Shown here piece after piece: positions 45,665 to 55,866 of a DNA stretch of 64,000 nt. How positions within the stretch are numbered: position 1 is the stretch's first letter; each line of letters starts with the position of its first letter. This DNA is from Promethearchaeota archaeon (GTDB lineage Archaea; Asgardarchaeota; Lokiarchaeia; Sigyniarchaeales; SOKP01). A model generated the notes under the pieces. It had not been told where the DNA came from, ran no database searches, and saw only the letters and a program-made list of their open reading frames with translations. Made by a program: the position numbers and the translations under genes. The stretch is taken from the NCBI GenBank assembly GCA_019057865.1, contig JAHLWP010000013.1:1-64000 (forward strand). The letters run 5' to 3'.

Positions 45665-47605
45665 TCATCTTTTTGGAATGTTATTATATTCTTTCAGAGT
45701 AGGGAAAAGTTCAAGAGTAAAGTGAGGAAAGTACATGGCATTTGTAAATTCTTTTTGAAATTCTTCTTTTGTAGCGATTTCAATATATTGGATTTTTTTT
45801 AATAATTTTTTAACCTTTTCTCTTAAATCTTTGTTCAATAAGAGGGATTGAGCGCCAGTTCCAGCAGCATTCCCGATTTGAAAAATATTTTCATCTGAAA
45901 TATCTGGAATCATTCCAATAAATTTTGCATTATATTTATTAATATAATTACCAAAAGCACCCGCCAAAAATACTCGTTTTATTTCTAGTTTAGTATCTAA
46001 ATGCTTTAATATAAGTCTAGTACCAGAATAAAAGGCTGCTTTTGCCATTTGTATTTGCCTTATGTCATTCTGAGATATTTTGATTTCTTTTCCAATAGAG
46101 GTTTCTTCTCTTTTAGCTATTATGAACTCAATATTATTATTTCTTTTAAGAATTCTCTCTTGATCAATGAATTCTTTGTTAAAATTACCACTCCTTGTAA
46201 GAATTTTTGATCTTAACATCTCTGCTATAGCATCAACTAAACCAGAACCACAAATACCAATTGGCTTTTTATTTTTAATTGTGCTGTAGGAAACATCAAA
46301 ATTTTGAGGATCGATTTTTATAGTATCTATAGCTCCAGCAGCAGCTCTCATTCCATCACTAATATGTGCTCCTTCTAAAGCAGAGCCAGCTGCACACGAC
46401 CCTGTTGCTAAGAATTTACGATTTCCTAAAATAATTTCCCCATTGGTTCCTATATCAATAGCTAAAGTAAGATCTTTCTGTGAGTTGATATTTGATGAAA
46501 GTATTACACCAACGGTGTCTGCTCCAATAAATCCTGCAATTATTGGTACTGTATATACATATCCGTTTTTAAATATTTTTAAATTTAAAGTTCTGGCCTT
46601 TATATTCATCCCTTTTTGAATCACAGGGATATAAGGACTCAATCCAATATTTATTGGATCCAAATTTAAAAAAATATGGTGCATAACTGAGTTCCCAACA
46701 ATGGTAGCTTCATAAATCTGGGAAGATTTAATTTTACTCTTTTCACAAACTTTTGAAATGATATTATTTAAGTCATTTAAAACAGCTAAATTTAACTTTT
46801 GTAGCCCATTTTCATCATTTTTAATAAAAGAAAGACGTGTGATTACATCTTCTCCATAAGCTGTTTGGCTATTTAGTTTTGAAGCTAATGAATAGACTTT
46901 TCCATTATCTAGATTGATTAAATATCCTACAATTGTAGTTGTTCCAATATCAAATGCAATGCCATAGTTATTTTCTGTTGTGTCACTAGGTTCACATTCT
47001 ATAATCTCATTATCATTCCATAAAGTTAGAGTAATTTTATGGTTATTCTCTCTTAAAATATTAGGTAGTTTATTTATTAAATTAAAATCAATTTCAATTT
47101 GATCTTCTTTAATAGTATTATCTTTAGCAATTATTTCAGCAATTACCCTTTCAAAATCAGGAATAGGCTCATCTAATGTTGGTTTTTTAATATCGAGGAA
47201 AAATTTCTTTATTGCTGGATTTAAGATAGTTTCTTTCCTAATTCCAAAAGTTAGAATATTGAAATCTTCAAATAATAGTTCACTAGGTAAGAAAATACGA
47301 AATTGAGGCGGTTTAAGCTCTTGTAACATATCTATATATTTATCATTAATTTTAGTTTGACATGCTAATCTATATCCACTTTCAAGATCTTCGTTGCTTA
47401 AAAATTTCTTTTCTGCGTTAGTTATTTGATTTAAACACTCACTGCCTTTCTGAATTAAGACTTTACATTTTCCACATGTACCTAAGCCACCACATATGGA
47501 TCTAATTGGCAAATTTAATTTCAATAAAAGGTCATATATTGGCTTATCATCCAAATAGTGAATTCTTCTGGAAATGGGTTCAAAATTAATAATTATTTTA
47601 TTAAT
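45665..47605 (-). CDS. RACo-like protein: 2Fe-2S ferredoxin plus ASKHA-type ATPase, AUU start
   Basis: About 646 residues from an ATT at 47,605. The N-terminal ferredoxin domain starts NKIIINFEPISRRIHYLDDK and carries ICGGLGTCGKCKV plus a later Cys in YRLACQ, the C-x5-C-x2-C...C plant-type cluster. The large C-terminal part is an ASKHA ATPase: GIAFDIGTTTIVGYLI, TLAIDIGTNGEIIL, GSCAAGSALEGAHIS and VFLAGAFGNYINKYNA. This is the RACo/DUF4445 family that uses ATP to re-reduce inactive Co(II) corrinoid proteins. The corrinoid methyltransferase partner is not in the window. The first TTG (47,554) would cut off the first ferredoxin strand; the ATT is six bases after GGGAG. Confidence 0.9.
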   Translation of the reverse strand: MNKIIINFEPISRRIHYLDDKPIYDLLLKLNLPIRSICGGLGTCGKCKVLIQKGSECLNQITNAEKKFLSNEDLESGYRLACQTKINDKYIDMLQELKPPQFRIFLPSELLFEDFNILTFGIRKETILNPAIKKFFLDIKKPTLDEPIPDFERVIAEIIAKDNTIKEDQIEIDFNLINKLPNILRENNHKITLTLWNDNEIIECEPSDTTENNYGIAFDIGTTTIVGYLINLDNGKVYSLASKLNSQTAYGEDVITRLSFIKNDENGLQKLNLAVLNDLNNIISKVCEKSKIKSSQIYEATIVGNSVMHHIFLNLDPINIGLSPYIPVIQKGMNIKARTLNLKIFKNGYVYTVPIIAGFIGADTVGVILSSNINSQKDLTLAIDIGTNGEIILGNRKFLATGSCAAGSALEGAHISDGMRAAAGAIDTIKIDPQNFDVSYSTIKNKKPIGICGSGLVDAIAEMLRSKILTRSGNFNKEFIDQERILKRNNNIEFIIAKREETSIGKEIKISQNDIRQIQMAKAAFYSGTRLILKHLDTKLEIKRVFLAGAFGNYINKYNAKFIGMIPDISDENIFQIGNAAGTGAQSLLLNKDLREKVKKLLKKIQYIEIATKEEFQKEFTNAMYFPHFTLELFPTLKEYNNIPKR

Positions 47606-47611
47606 GCTTTT

Positions 47612-47616
47612 CTCCC
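47612..47616 (-). promoter_or_regulatory. Shine-Dalgarno site for the RACo-like gene
   Basis: The minus strand reads GGGAG here, within AAAGGGAG. It lies six bases before the ATT at 47,605, which sits exactly where the ferredoxin domain should begin. An in-frame TAA at 47,621-47,623 rules out an earlier start. Confidence 0.55.
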
Positions 47617-47812
47617 TTTCTTATTAGTTTATGAAATTATAAATGAGATAAATTCTCTCGGAAATTTAAGAACCTTTATCGTTTTTAATTATCTATAGTT
47701 AAAATAATTATAACAATATAAAAAGTTTAATTACTTAGTTTAACGTAATAAAAAAGATTGTTTATCAAAATAGATTATTTTTTAAATTAAGTATAAAAGG
47801 ATTAATATTAAA

Positions 47813-50800
47813 ATGCAAAATCCTGAAAATTTAGCTCAAGAAGCCTTAAATTTGTTAGAATTAGCTCAAAAACTTGAAGAGGAAAGGAATGTAGAGAAAG
47901 CGATTGTAAATTACGAAAGAGCAGGAGAACTTCTTAAGCAAAGTGGATATTTAACTCACAGAATTCAAGATATTTATGATAGAATTCAAGAATTAAATAA
48001 GTATCTCAAACAAGACAAATTATATCAATATACTCAAACACAAACTCAAATTGAGCAATTACAAGACCAAGCATTTGCGTTATTAGATGGTGCAAAAAAA
48101 TTAGAATCTGATGGTTTTTTTGAAGATGCTATCAAACAATATAGTTCAGCTATAGCCCTCCTGACTCAAGCAGGTTGGTCTAATACTCAATTAAACAATT
48201 TAAATACAAAGATTAAGATTATCTCTGATAATATAGAGCAGGAGAAAAAGATACTTCGGCAAAAAGAATTAGATCCTTCTCAACAATATATTCGAGAAAA
48301 AACAGAAGAGCAACCTCAAATTGTCAGTATGTTTGGAGAAAAAGCAACTCCTGAAAAAATAGAAAGAATAGAAACTTATAAAGCAATGAAAAAACGAGAG
48401 GAAGAAATACAAAATGAAGCATTTGCACTTATTGATAAAGGAAAATTATATGAACAAAAGAAAAAATTCGATAATGCAATACTGAATTATGAAAGGGCTG
48501 TCGAATTATTAAACTCTATTGGTTGGACTGAACAAACGCGTAATATTCAAATAATAATTGAAAAGCTTAAAATGGATCGTAAAAACTTTCAGAAATTTCA
48601 AGCTCAACAAGCACAAGATTCCGAAGCAATAAAGAGTAAAGCTGAGTTAAAACAACCTAGTATAACTTCAGAAGCAGAATTAAAAAAGCAAAAATTAACT
48701 GTATTTGAAGAGAAAAAGAAACAAGAAGAGGAAATTCAGACAAAGGCGTTTAATCTAATAGATATTGGAAAAATGTTCGAAAGGGATAATAATTACGATA
48801 AAGCAAACCAAATGTTTAATCAAGCAATTGAAATGCTTAAATCAATAGAATGGGATGCTTATATTCAACCTATTATTAATTTAATAAATGATGTCAAAGA
48901 AAAACAGAAAAGAGAACAAAAATCGGACCAATTAAAGGAAATAAGACAAGGTCAACTAATGAAACTTCAAGAATCGATATCTTTAAAACAACAAGAACAA
49001 TTATTGCAATCTACTCAAGATTTAGAGCTTAGGAGAAAAGAACTTGAACAAAAGCGAAAAGAAAAAGAAAAGAAAGAAAATGAGTTTTTTACAATATTAG
49101 AGAGAGCAGATAAAATATTACAAGAAGAAAAAGATTTTGATAAAGCAATAAATGAATATCAAAATGCATTAGAAAAGCTTAAAGAGTTAGGGGCAGGATG
49201 GGAACATTATATTAGCACACTAAAGACTACTATAACAAATGTTCGTAAGATTAAGCAATCTCAGCTCAAAAAGCAACAAGAAGAGCAAAGAGGAATCAAA
49301 GAAAGAAAAGAACAAGAATTAGAATTTCAGAGAAAAATTTCTGAACAGATAGATAAAGAACGAGCAAGGTTAAAGCAAAAAGAAATTGAATTAAAAGAAA
49401 GAGATGCCGAAATAAAATATAGAGAACAACGCAAAAGTGTTGCTTTTAATTATATGGATGATGCTCATGATTACATTACACGAGGAGATTTTGAAAACGC
49501 TATTAATGCTTATCAAAATGCGGGAAAAATTTTTGCTGAAATTCAATGGACTGATGAGATACCATTAATTGAAAAATCTATTAATGAAATAGAACAATTA
49601 AGAAGGAAACAACTTGATTTAAAACAGAAAAAGTTCCAAAAAGCAATAGAGAGACATAAAAAAGAAGAAGAATTTCAAAGACAAATTGCCAAACAATTAC
49701 AAGTAGAACGTGAAAAATTAAGAAAAAAAGAGATCGTTTTTAGAAAACATGAGGAAGAATTAAAAGAGCAAGAAGATAAAAGAAAAGCCGGTTTTGTTCT
49801 TCTAGAAGAGGCGCAAGACCATGTAAAACAAGGAGATTTTGATAAGGCAATCGAAATACTTCAGTATGCTATGAATTTTTTCGCAGATGCTCAATGGCAC
49901 AATGAGATACGTTTGATTCAGAATTCTATTATTGAGATTGAAAATAGAAAACGTGAAGCTGAGATAAAAAAACAAATAGAATTACAAACTACTCTTGAGA
50001 AAGAAAAACAAGAAAAGGAGTTTCAAGAAAAAATTACTAAAATGATGAAAACTCAACGTGACAAATTAAAACAAAGAGAGATAATTTTAAGAGAAAAAGA
50101 AGAAGAACTTGCTCATCGCGAGAAAAAAAAAGAAGAGGCTTTCTATTTATTAGATAAGGCCCAAAATCTTGTTCTTCAAGGTAAGTTAGAGTATGCAATT
50201 GAGATTTATTATGATGTCGCTAATATTTTTGCAGAAATTCAATGGATTGATGAAATTCCAATAATCCAAAAAACAATTCAAAATATTAAAAATAAAATTA
50301 GGGAAAATGAGATTTTAAAACAAAAAGAAATTCAGAAGTCAATTGAAAAAGAAATGGTAAATAGAGCATTTGTAGAGAAAATTAAAAAACAGAGAGAAAG
50401 AGAATTAGCAAAAGAGATGGAAAAAGCAGAGATTATCGAACAACAAAAAGAAATTTCAACAAAAAATTTATCTAAACAACAAAGTGCCTTTAAATTAATT
50501 GGTAACGCAGATATATTGCTTCAAGAAGAAAATTTCAGTAAGGCTACAGAAAATTATAGGAAAGCAATAGGAATCTTAACAGAAATAGGGTGGACCCATG
50601 GATATTTGAAACTGTTACAAGAGACCACTCAGGCTATAAATGAAAGAAAACGAGAAAGGGAAAGAGAAAAGCAATTAGAACAAGAATTATTAATTAAGAA
50701 GCAAAAAGAAGAAGAAGAATTCCAATCAAAAATCTCAACCTCTATTCAGAAAGAAAAAGAGAGGATCAAGAAAAAAGAATTTAAAATTCAAAGGAGAGAA

Positions 50801-53800
50801 GAATTAATAGATAAAATAGAAAGTCGTAAAGAAGAAGCATTTAAATTAATGGATGATGCCGAGAATTTGTTAAATCAAAACCAATATTTACAATCCATTG
50901 AAAAATACCGTCAAGCCGAATTAATTCTAAATGAAGTCGGCTTTTCAACAAGGGTTATCAGAGAAATGATTCAAAAGATTCAACAAAAGAATAGAGAAGA
51001 TGATCTTTCTAAACAAAAGGAATTTGAAACAAGAATTAGAAAGCAACAAGAAGATCTCATATTTCAACGAGAAATTTCAGAAAATTTAAAAATTGAAGAG
51101 GAAAAAATGAAAGCTAAGCAAAAATGGTTGAAAGAACAAGAAGATTTTAAGTTATTAGCTGAAAAAAGAAAGAAAGATGCATTTGATTTATTAGAGAAAG
51201 CACAAAACTACATTCAAGAAGGAGAATTTGACAAAGCAATTGAATTATACCATGAAGCGGTAAAAATATTTACCGAAATAAAGTGGGATGAGGAAGTTAG
51301 CTTGATCCAAAATTCGATTTTTGAGATTGAAACTAAAAAACGTGAATTAGAATTAGAGAAACAAAGGGAATTACAGAAAACACTTGAGCGAGAAAAACAA
51401 GATAAAGATTTTCAAGATCAAATTTCTACGATGATGAAAGCTCAATGTGATAAATTAAAACAAAAAGAAATTGCATTTAGAGAAAGAGAACAAGAATTAA
51501 CCCATCGCGAAGAGAGAAAAGAAGAAGCATTTAATTTGTTGGATAAAGCTCATGAGCAACTGTCTCAAGGTAACTTAGATGATACTATTGAACTGTATCA
51601 TAGGATGGCAAATATTTTTGCTCAAATACAATGGAATGAAGAAATCCCGATAATTCAAAGAGCTATACAAGATATTGAAAATAAAAGGAAGGAAAAGGAA
51701 TTAATAAGACAAAAAACCTTCCAAATGGAAATTGAAAAAGAGAAAGCAGATTATGCTTTTATAGAGAAAATTAAACGTCGTAGAGAATCTGAAAGAGTTA
51801 AAGCATTAGAACAACAAGAATTCTTAGAAACACAAAGAATTATATCCGCACATAATTTATCTAAGCAAGAAAATGCTTTTAATTTAATTGAGGAAGGAGA
51901 TCTATTACTCACCCATAAACAATTTAGTAATGCTATAGAAAATTATCAAAAAGCAATAGAAATTTTAAGGGAAATTGGATGGACTAGTGAATATCTAAAG
52001 GTGTTACAAGAAACAATTCAAACAGTAAAATATCGACAATTAGAAAAAGAAAAAGAAAAACAATTAGAACAGCAAATGGTCATCAAGCGACAAAAAGAAG
52101 AAGAACAATTCCAAATAAAAATAGCTGAATATTTACAAAAAGAAAAAGAAAGGATTCAAGAAAAAAAAATCGAAATTCAAAAATTAGAAGATTTAAAACT
52201 CTACATGGAAAATCGTAAGAAAGAAGCTTTTAAAATAATGGATTTAGGAGAAAACTTATTAAATCAAGGCAATTATGAACAATCTATTGAAAATTATCGT
52301 CAGGCTGAATTAATTTTAAATGAAATTAGATTTCCAACAGCAGCAGTTAAAGAAATGATTCATAAAATCCAGGATAAAATTAAAGAAGAAAATTTAAGGA
52401 AACAAAAAATATTTGAAAACCAAATTAAAAAAGAGAGAGAAGAATTTTTATTCCTACAAGATATTAATGAACGGTCAAAAATTAGAGATAAGATTAGGAA
52501 AACAAAAGAACAGCAGCTTGTGAAGCAGAGAGAATTATATGCTTATATGGAAAAGAGAAAAGAGGATGCATTCAATCTTTTAGAAGAAGCAGAGATTTTT
52601 ATGAAAAATGGGCAGTATGATAAAGCCCTTGAATATTACCGTAATGCTGAAATAATTTTGAACGAAATTCAATTCCCAACTGAATCTATAAGAGAGATGA
52701 TTCATAAAGTTCAAGAGAAGAAAAAAGAGCATCAACTAGAAAAGCAGAATGAATTAGAGCTGGCAATTCAAAAAGAAAGAGAAGAACGAGAATTCCAAAG
52801 TAAAATTGCTGAAAGTATCAATAGTGAGAGAGATCGTTTGAAATCAAAACAAATTCAAATATTAGAAATCGAAGAAAGGAAAAGAATCTTAGAAAAAAGA
52901 AAACAAGAAGCATTTAAGATTTTAGATGAAGCTGAAAATGCTTCAAAAAGATTAGATTATAATGGTGCATTAGAAAGTTATAGAAAGGCTGGTTTATTAT
53001 TAAATCAATTACAATTTCCAACCGAATCTATTGAAAATACGATATCTAAGATTGCAGAACTTAAAAAACAAAAAGAACAGACAGAAGTATTAAAATATCA
53101 AAGGGACTTAGAACGATTAGAAGAAGAAAGACAATTACAAGCAATTATTGAAGAAAGACAAAGACAAGAAAGAGAAAAGAAAATAGCTCATCAATTAGCA
53201 CTTCAAGAAAGGGAGAGAGTTATTCAGGAACAAATGAACCAAAGAGAAGCTGCTTATTCACTTTTAGAAAAAGCTCAAAGTCACCTTAAAGGACATACTC
53301 CTGATTATGATTCCGCAATAGCATTATATACTCAAGCAAGAGACTTTTTAGCTGAAAATATCGGTTGGCAACCTGAAATCACCCATTTGAATGATTTAAT
53401 TAACGATTTACAACTAGAGAAAGCAAATTTCATTGAAAGGAAAAGAATAGAAGAACAGGCTAGATTACAAAGACAAAATGAATATATATTATTTCAAGAG
53501 GAAGTAAGAAGGAGACGCATAGAACAAGAAAAATTAAAACAAGAACAACTAAGGCAGTATAGAGTGTTATATTTAAAAAGAGAACAAGCAGATAGACTAA
53601 GAGATGAAGGCTTAAATCTAATTGATGAAGGAAAGAAATGGGCCGCATATCATGATTTTGAACAATCCTATGAGAATTTTAACTTGGCTATTGAAAAGTT
53701 CAAAGAAATTGGTTGGGATGAGGAAGTAAAATATATTCAAAATGAAATAAAAAACATAAAGATATTAGAAGACCGAGTAAAGAAGGAAGAATTGAGGATT

Positions 53801-54178
53801 CAATCTATCTATGAACAATTAGAAAAACAAAAATCTTTAGAAGAGTATCAGAGAAATCAAAAAGAGTCTGAGTTGCAGCAAACTATAGCAGAAGTTGGAG
53901 ATTTAGCTGGTGATATAATTACTTTAATTGAAGATCGAAGAAAAAAACAAAGAACTGAGGCAGAACAACAAAAAATTCAAATCAAGAAAGAAGCACAAGA
54001 ATTTAGCAAAAAAATGGGAGGGTTAATTAGATTAAAAGAAGATCTTATTGCAGAATTGGCAAGAAGAGAAGATGAAAAGAGAAAGAAAGTAGAAGAACTA
54101 AAAAGCGTTAAAGAAAGAGAAAAAATTGATGATATAAAAAAGATGCTTAAAGAAGTTGCTAAAAAAAAGAAAAAATAA
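47813..54178 (+). CDS. Giant TPR/MIT-like helical-repeat and coiled-coil protein
   Basis: A 2121-residue protein with no signal sequence or membrane helix. It holds 18 copies of a helical hairpin of about 40 residues, typified by AFNLLDKAQ...GDFDKAIELYHEAVKIFTEIQWDEE. The hairpins are separated by highly charged Lys/Glu/Gln-rich coiled-coil linkers of 50-90 residues. The hairpin has the TPR-like pattern of small residues (Ala, Gly) at helix contacts and also resembles MIT domains. Repeats 7-10 and 11-14 form a block duplicated at a constant spacing of about 1,386 bases (near 49,780 and 51,170). The protein is cytoplasmic and likely a long rod or scaffold. It lies 98 bases upstream of the E1-like gene. 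Function unknown; motor or ESCRT-related roles are only speculation. Confidence 0.85.
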   Translation: MQNPENLAQEALNLLELAQKLEEERNVEKAIVNYERAGELLKQSGYLTHRIQDIYDRIQELNKYLKQDKLYQYTQTQTQIEQLQDQAFALLDGAKKLESDGFFEDAIKQYSSAIALLTQAGWSNTQLNNLNTKIKIISDNIEQEKKILRQKELDPSQQYIREKTEEQPQIVSMFGEKATPEKIERIETYKAMKKREEEIQNEAFALIDKGKLYEQKKKFDNAILNYERAVELLNSIGWTEQTRNIQIIIEKLKMDRKNFQKFQAQQAQDSEAIKSKAELKQPSITSEAELKKQKLTVFEEKKKQEEEIQTKAFNLIDIGKMFERDNNYDKANQMFNQAIEMLKSIEWDAYIQPIINLINDVKEKQKREQKSDQLKEIRQGQLMKLQESISLKQQEQLLQSTQDLELRRKELEQKRKEKEKKENEFFTILERADKILQEEKDFDKAINEYQNALEKLKELGAGWEHYISTLKTTITNVRKIKQSQLKKQQEEQRGIKERKEQELEFQRKISEQIDKERARLKQKEIELKERDAEIKYREQRKSVAFNYMDDAHDYITRGDFENAINAYQNAGKIFAEIQWTDEIPLIEKSINEIEQLRRKQLDLKQKKFQKAIERHKKEEEFQRQIAKQLQVEREKLRKKEIVFRKHEEELKEQEDKRKAGFVLLEEAQDHVKQGDFDKAIEILQYAMNFFADAQWHNEIRLIQNSIIEIENRKREAEIKKQIELQTTLEKEKQEKEFQEKITKMMKTQRDKLKQREIILREKEEELAHREKKKEEAFYLLDKAQNLVLQGKLEYAIEIYYDVANIFAEIQWIDEIPIIQKTIQNIKNKIRENEILKQKEIQKSIEKEMVNRAFVEKIKKQRERELAKEMEKAEIIEQQKEISTKNLSKQQSAFKLIGNADILLQEENFSKATENYRKAIGILTEIGWTHGYLKLLQETTQAINERKREREREKQLEQELLIKKQKEEEEFQSKISTSIQKEKERIKKKEFKIQRREELIDKIESRKEEAFKLMDDAENLLNQNQYLQSIEKYRQAELILNEVGFSTRVIREMIQKIQQKNREDDLSKQKEFETRIRKQQEDLIFQREISENLKIEEEKMKAKQKWLKEQEDFKLLAEKRKKDAFDLLEKAQNYIQEGEFDKAIELYHEAVKIFTEIKWDEEVSLIQNSIFEIETKKRELELEKQRELQKTLEREKQDKDFQDQISTMMKAQCDKLKQKEIAFREREQELTHREERKEEAFNLLDKAHEQLSQGNLDDTIELYHRMANIFAQIQWNEEIPIIQRAIQDIENKRKEKELIRQKTFQMEIEKEKADYAFIEKIKRRRESERVKALEQQEFLETQRIISAHNLSKQENAFNLIEEGDLLLTHKQFSNAIENYQKAIEILREIGWTSEYLKVLQETIQTVKYRQLEKEKEKQLEQQMVIKRQKEEEQFQIKIAEYLQKEKERIQEKKIEIQKLEDLKLYMENRKKEAFKIMDLGENLLNQGNYEQSIENYRQAELILNEIRFPTAAVKEMIHKIQDKIKEENLRKQKIFENQIKKEREEFLFLQDINERSKIRDKIRKTKEQQLVKQRELYAYMEKRKEDAFNLLEEAEIFMKNGQYDKALEYYRNAEIILNEIQFPTESIREMIHKVQEKKKEHQLEKQNELELAIQKEREEREFQSKIAESINSERDRLKSKQIQILEIEERKRILEKRKQEAFKILDEAENASKRLDYNGALESYRKAGLLLNQLQFPTESIENTISKIAELKKQKEQTEVLKYQRDLERLEEERQLQAIIEERQRQEREKKIAHQLALQERERVIQEQMNQREAAYSLLEKAQSHLKGHTPDYDSAIALYTQARDFLAENIGWQPEITHLNDLINDLQLEKANFIERKRIEEQARLQRQNEYILFQEEVRRRRIEQEKLKQEQLRQYRVLYLKREQADRLRDEGLNLIDEGKKWAAYHDFEQSYENFNLAIEKFKEIGWDEEVKYIQNEIKNIKILEDRVKKEELRIQSIYEQLEKQKSLEEYQRNQKESELQQTIAEVGDLAGDIITLIEDRRKKQRTEAEQQKIQIKKEAQEFSKKMGGLIRLKEDLIAELARREDEKRKKVEELKSVKEREKIDDIKKMLKEVAKKKKK
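49780..52560 (+). repeat. Four-hairpin block duplicated within the giant protein gene
   Basis: Hairpins starting near 49,780, 50,136, 50,484 and 50,838 recur in the same order near 51,174, 51,521, 51,872 and 52,222. The offset stays at 1,384-1,394 bases. Corresponding units are far more alike than adjacent ones, for example NFSKATENYRKAIGILTEIG against QFSNAIENYQKAIEILREIG. Confidence 0.8.
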
Positions 54179-54275
54179 AATAAAATTTTATTAGAGATTC
54201 TAATTTCTTTTAAAAATAATTACTAATTTTATTTACATAATTATAGTATTTTAATCATAAACTCTTAATTTAAAG

Positions 54276-55862
54276 ATGACAGAACGAGAAAGTGAGGACT
54301 TTTTTAAATCTCGTATGTTTGCGAGACAACAATTAATAGATGGTTGGTCTCAAGACATATTAGATGATGGTTGTATCCTAATTATTGGAGTAGGGGCTTT
54401 AGGCTGTGAAATTGCTAAAGATTTCGCTCTGATGGGCATTGGCAAACTGATTCTTGTGGATTTAGATACTATTGAAACATCGAATTTATCACGTCAAATG
54501 TTATTTAAACCGGGAGATGAAGGACGACCGAAAGCCGAAGTTGCGGCGGAGAGATTGAAAGAAATAAATCCATACTTGAAAGTTGACTATTATTTTGAAA
54601 AGCTCCAAAAATTACCTATGTCTGTATATGAAGAGGCAGATGTAGTTATCGCTGCTTTAGATAACTTTAATGCACGACTAGATTTGAATAAAATTTGCTT
54701 GAGATTGAAAAAACCAATGGTTGAGGGAGGGACTGTAGGTTTCGAAGGTCACGTTCAGATTGTGATTCCTGAAGGATCTGGTTTACAATACAAAGATAGA
54801 GAGACTGAAATTGATAATCTAGTAGAATCTAAGTTATGGGAGATCAGTGAAACTGAATTACCTGAATATTTTGCGGCAATGAAAAGAATAGAAGAATTAG
54901 AAGATCGAATCGAGCGAATAAAAAAAGAGATAATTGAACCTGTTAAAAAAAAAGTTAGAAAAGAAATTGAAAATGTTTTTGAAAAAGGCCATGCTCCCGG
55001 ATTGTTAAATGTCACACCTTGTTATAGATGCCTAGTTCCAATTCCTCCTGCTGATGATAAATTAGTTGCTGCTTGTACCTTAAAAGGGTTACCACGGAAT
55101 AGGAATCATTGCGTTATTAAAGCAGAAGTAGAATTTGAAAAAAAGTTTGGTCATAAACCTGATCTTAATTTAAACGATGAAGTTATTAAATTGAAAGAAT
55201 TAGCCGAAGAGGAACTGTACAAATTAAGGGAAAGAGTCTTTGACGAAAATGTACCTCCAGAAAAAAGAAAGCTTTTATCCGAAGAAGAAATAGAAGAATG
55301 GAAGAAAAATATAAAAGAAACGTTCGGACCAGATTATAAATTTGAAGAAATGGAAAATATTTTGGGTAATAAAATAGCTGCCATACAATCAGTTAGCTCA
55401 ATTATCTCTAGTATACAATCTCAAGAGGCTTTAAAGCTTTTATTTAGAATTAACGGAAGAAACATCGGTCCTCCGATGGATCCTCCATATGTAAACTATA
55501 ATGGTATTTATGGTCAATTTGACCATTTAAATATTATGAAACGAGAAGATTGCCTAGCTTGCGGAAAAATTGAAGGTGAAGAGAACGTACAAATTGTAGT
55601 TCCTTTTGATGCTGACGTTGGTTATGTTTTTAAAGCTATGGAGATAACGGGATATAAATTAGATCCAGAATTATGGATGATCACCAACCCAATGACAAAA
55701 GAAATATATTGGAATCCTTATATACCTTCAATGAAGGATCCTAATGTCAAATTGACTACTTTAAAAATAAAAAGCAATGAAATTGTGACTTTAAGCCCTT
55801 TAGGCAAAGCTTTAGTAGAATCAGAAATAAAAAAATATAATGTCGTAATTACATATATGTAA
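54276..55862 (+). CDS. E1-like ubiquitin-activating enzyme
   Basis: A 528-residue enzyme that would adenylate a ubiquitin-like protein and carry it as a thioester. ILIIGVGALGCEIAKDFALM (residues 34-53) binds ATP. LVDLDTIETSNLSRQMLF gives the adenylation Asp and Arg, and AALDNFNARLDLN has the Asp-Asn pair. CxxC pairs at 249/252 and 426/429 form a zinc site. AACTLKGLPRNRNHC places the catalytic Cys at 267 in the same context as eukaryotic UBA3 and UBA1. The last 90 residues (VQIVVPFDADVGYVFKAMEI) resemble the ubiquitin-fold domain that recruits E2. A long helical insert lies at 172-245. True MoeB/ThiF proteins lack the Cys domain and the ubiquitin-fold end. The E2-like gene is under 1 kb away on the other strand. 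Confidence 0.92.
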   Translation: MTERESEDFFKSRMFARQQLIDGWSQDILDDGCILIIGVGALGCEIAKDFALMGIGKLILVDLDTIETSNLSRQMLFKPGDEGRPKAEVAAERLKEINPYLKVDYYFEKLQKLPMSVYEEADVVIAALDNFNARLDLNKICLRLKKPMVEGGTVGFEGHVQIVIPEGSGLQYKDRETEIDNLVESKLWEISETELPEYFAAMKRIEELEDRIERIKKEIIEPVKKKVRKEIENVFEKGHAPGLLNVTPCYRCLVPIPPADDKLVAACTLKGLPRNRNHCVIKAEVEFEKKFGHKPDLNLNDEVIKLKELAEEELYKLRERVFDENVPPEKRKLLSEEEIEEWKKNIKETFGPDYKFEEMENILGNKIAAIQSVSSIISSIQSQEALKLLFRINGRNIGPPMDPPYVNYNGIYGQFDHLNIMKREDCLACGKIEGEENVQIVVPFDADVGYVFKAMEITGYKLDPELWMITNPMTKEIYWNPYIPSMKDPNVKLTTLKIKSNEIVTLSPLGKALVESEIKKYNVVITYM

Positions 55863-55866
55863 ATCT

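Noticed and set aside
54755..55015. 86-codon minus-strand frame
   Set aside because: It lies inside the E1 coding region and has no independent support.
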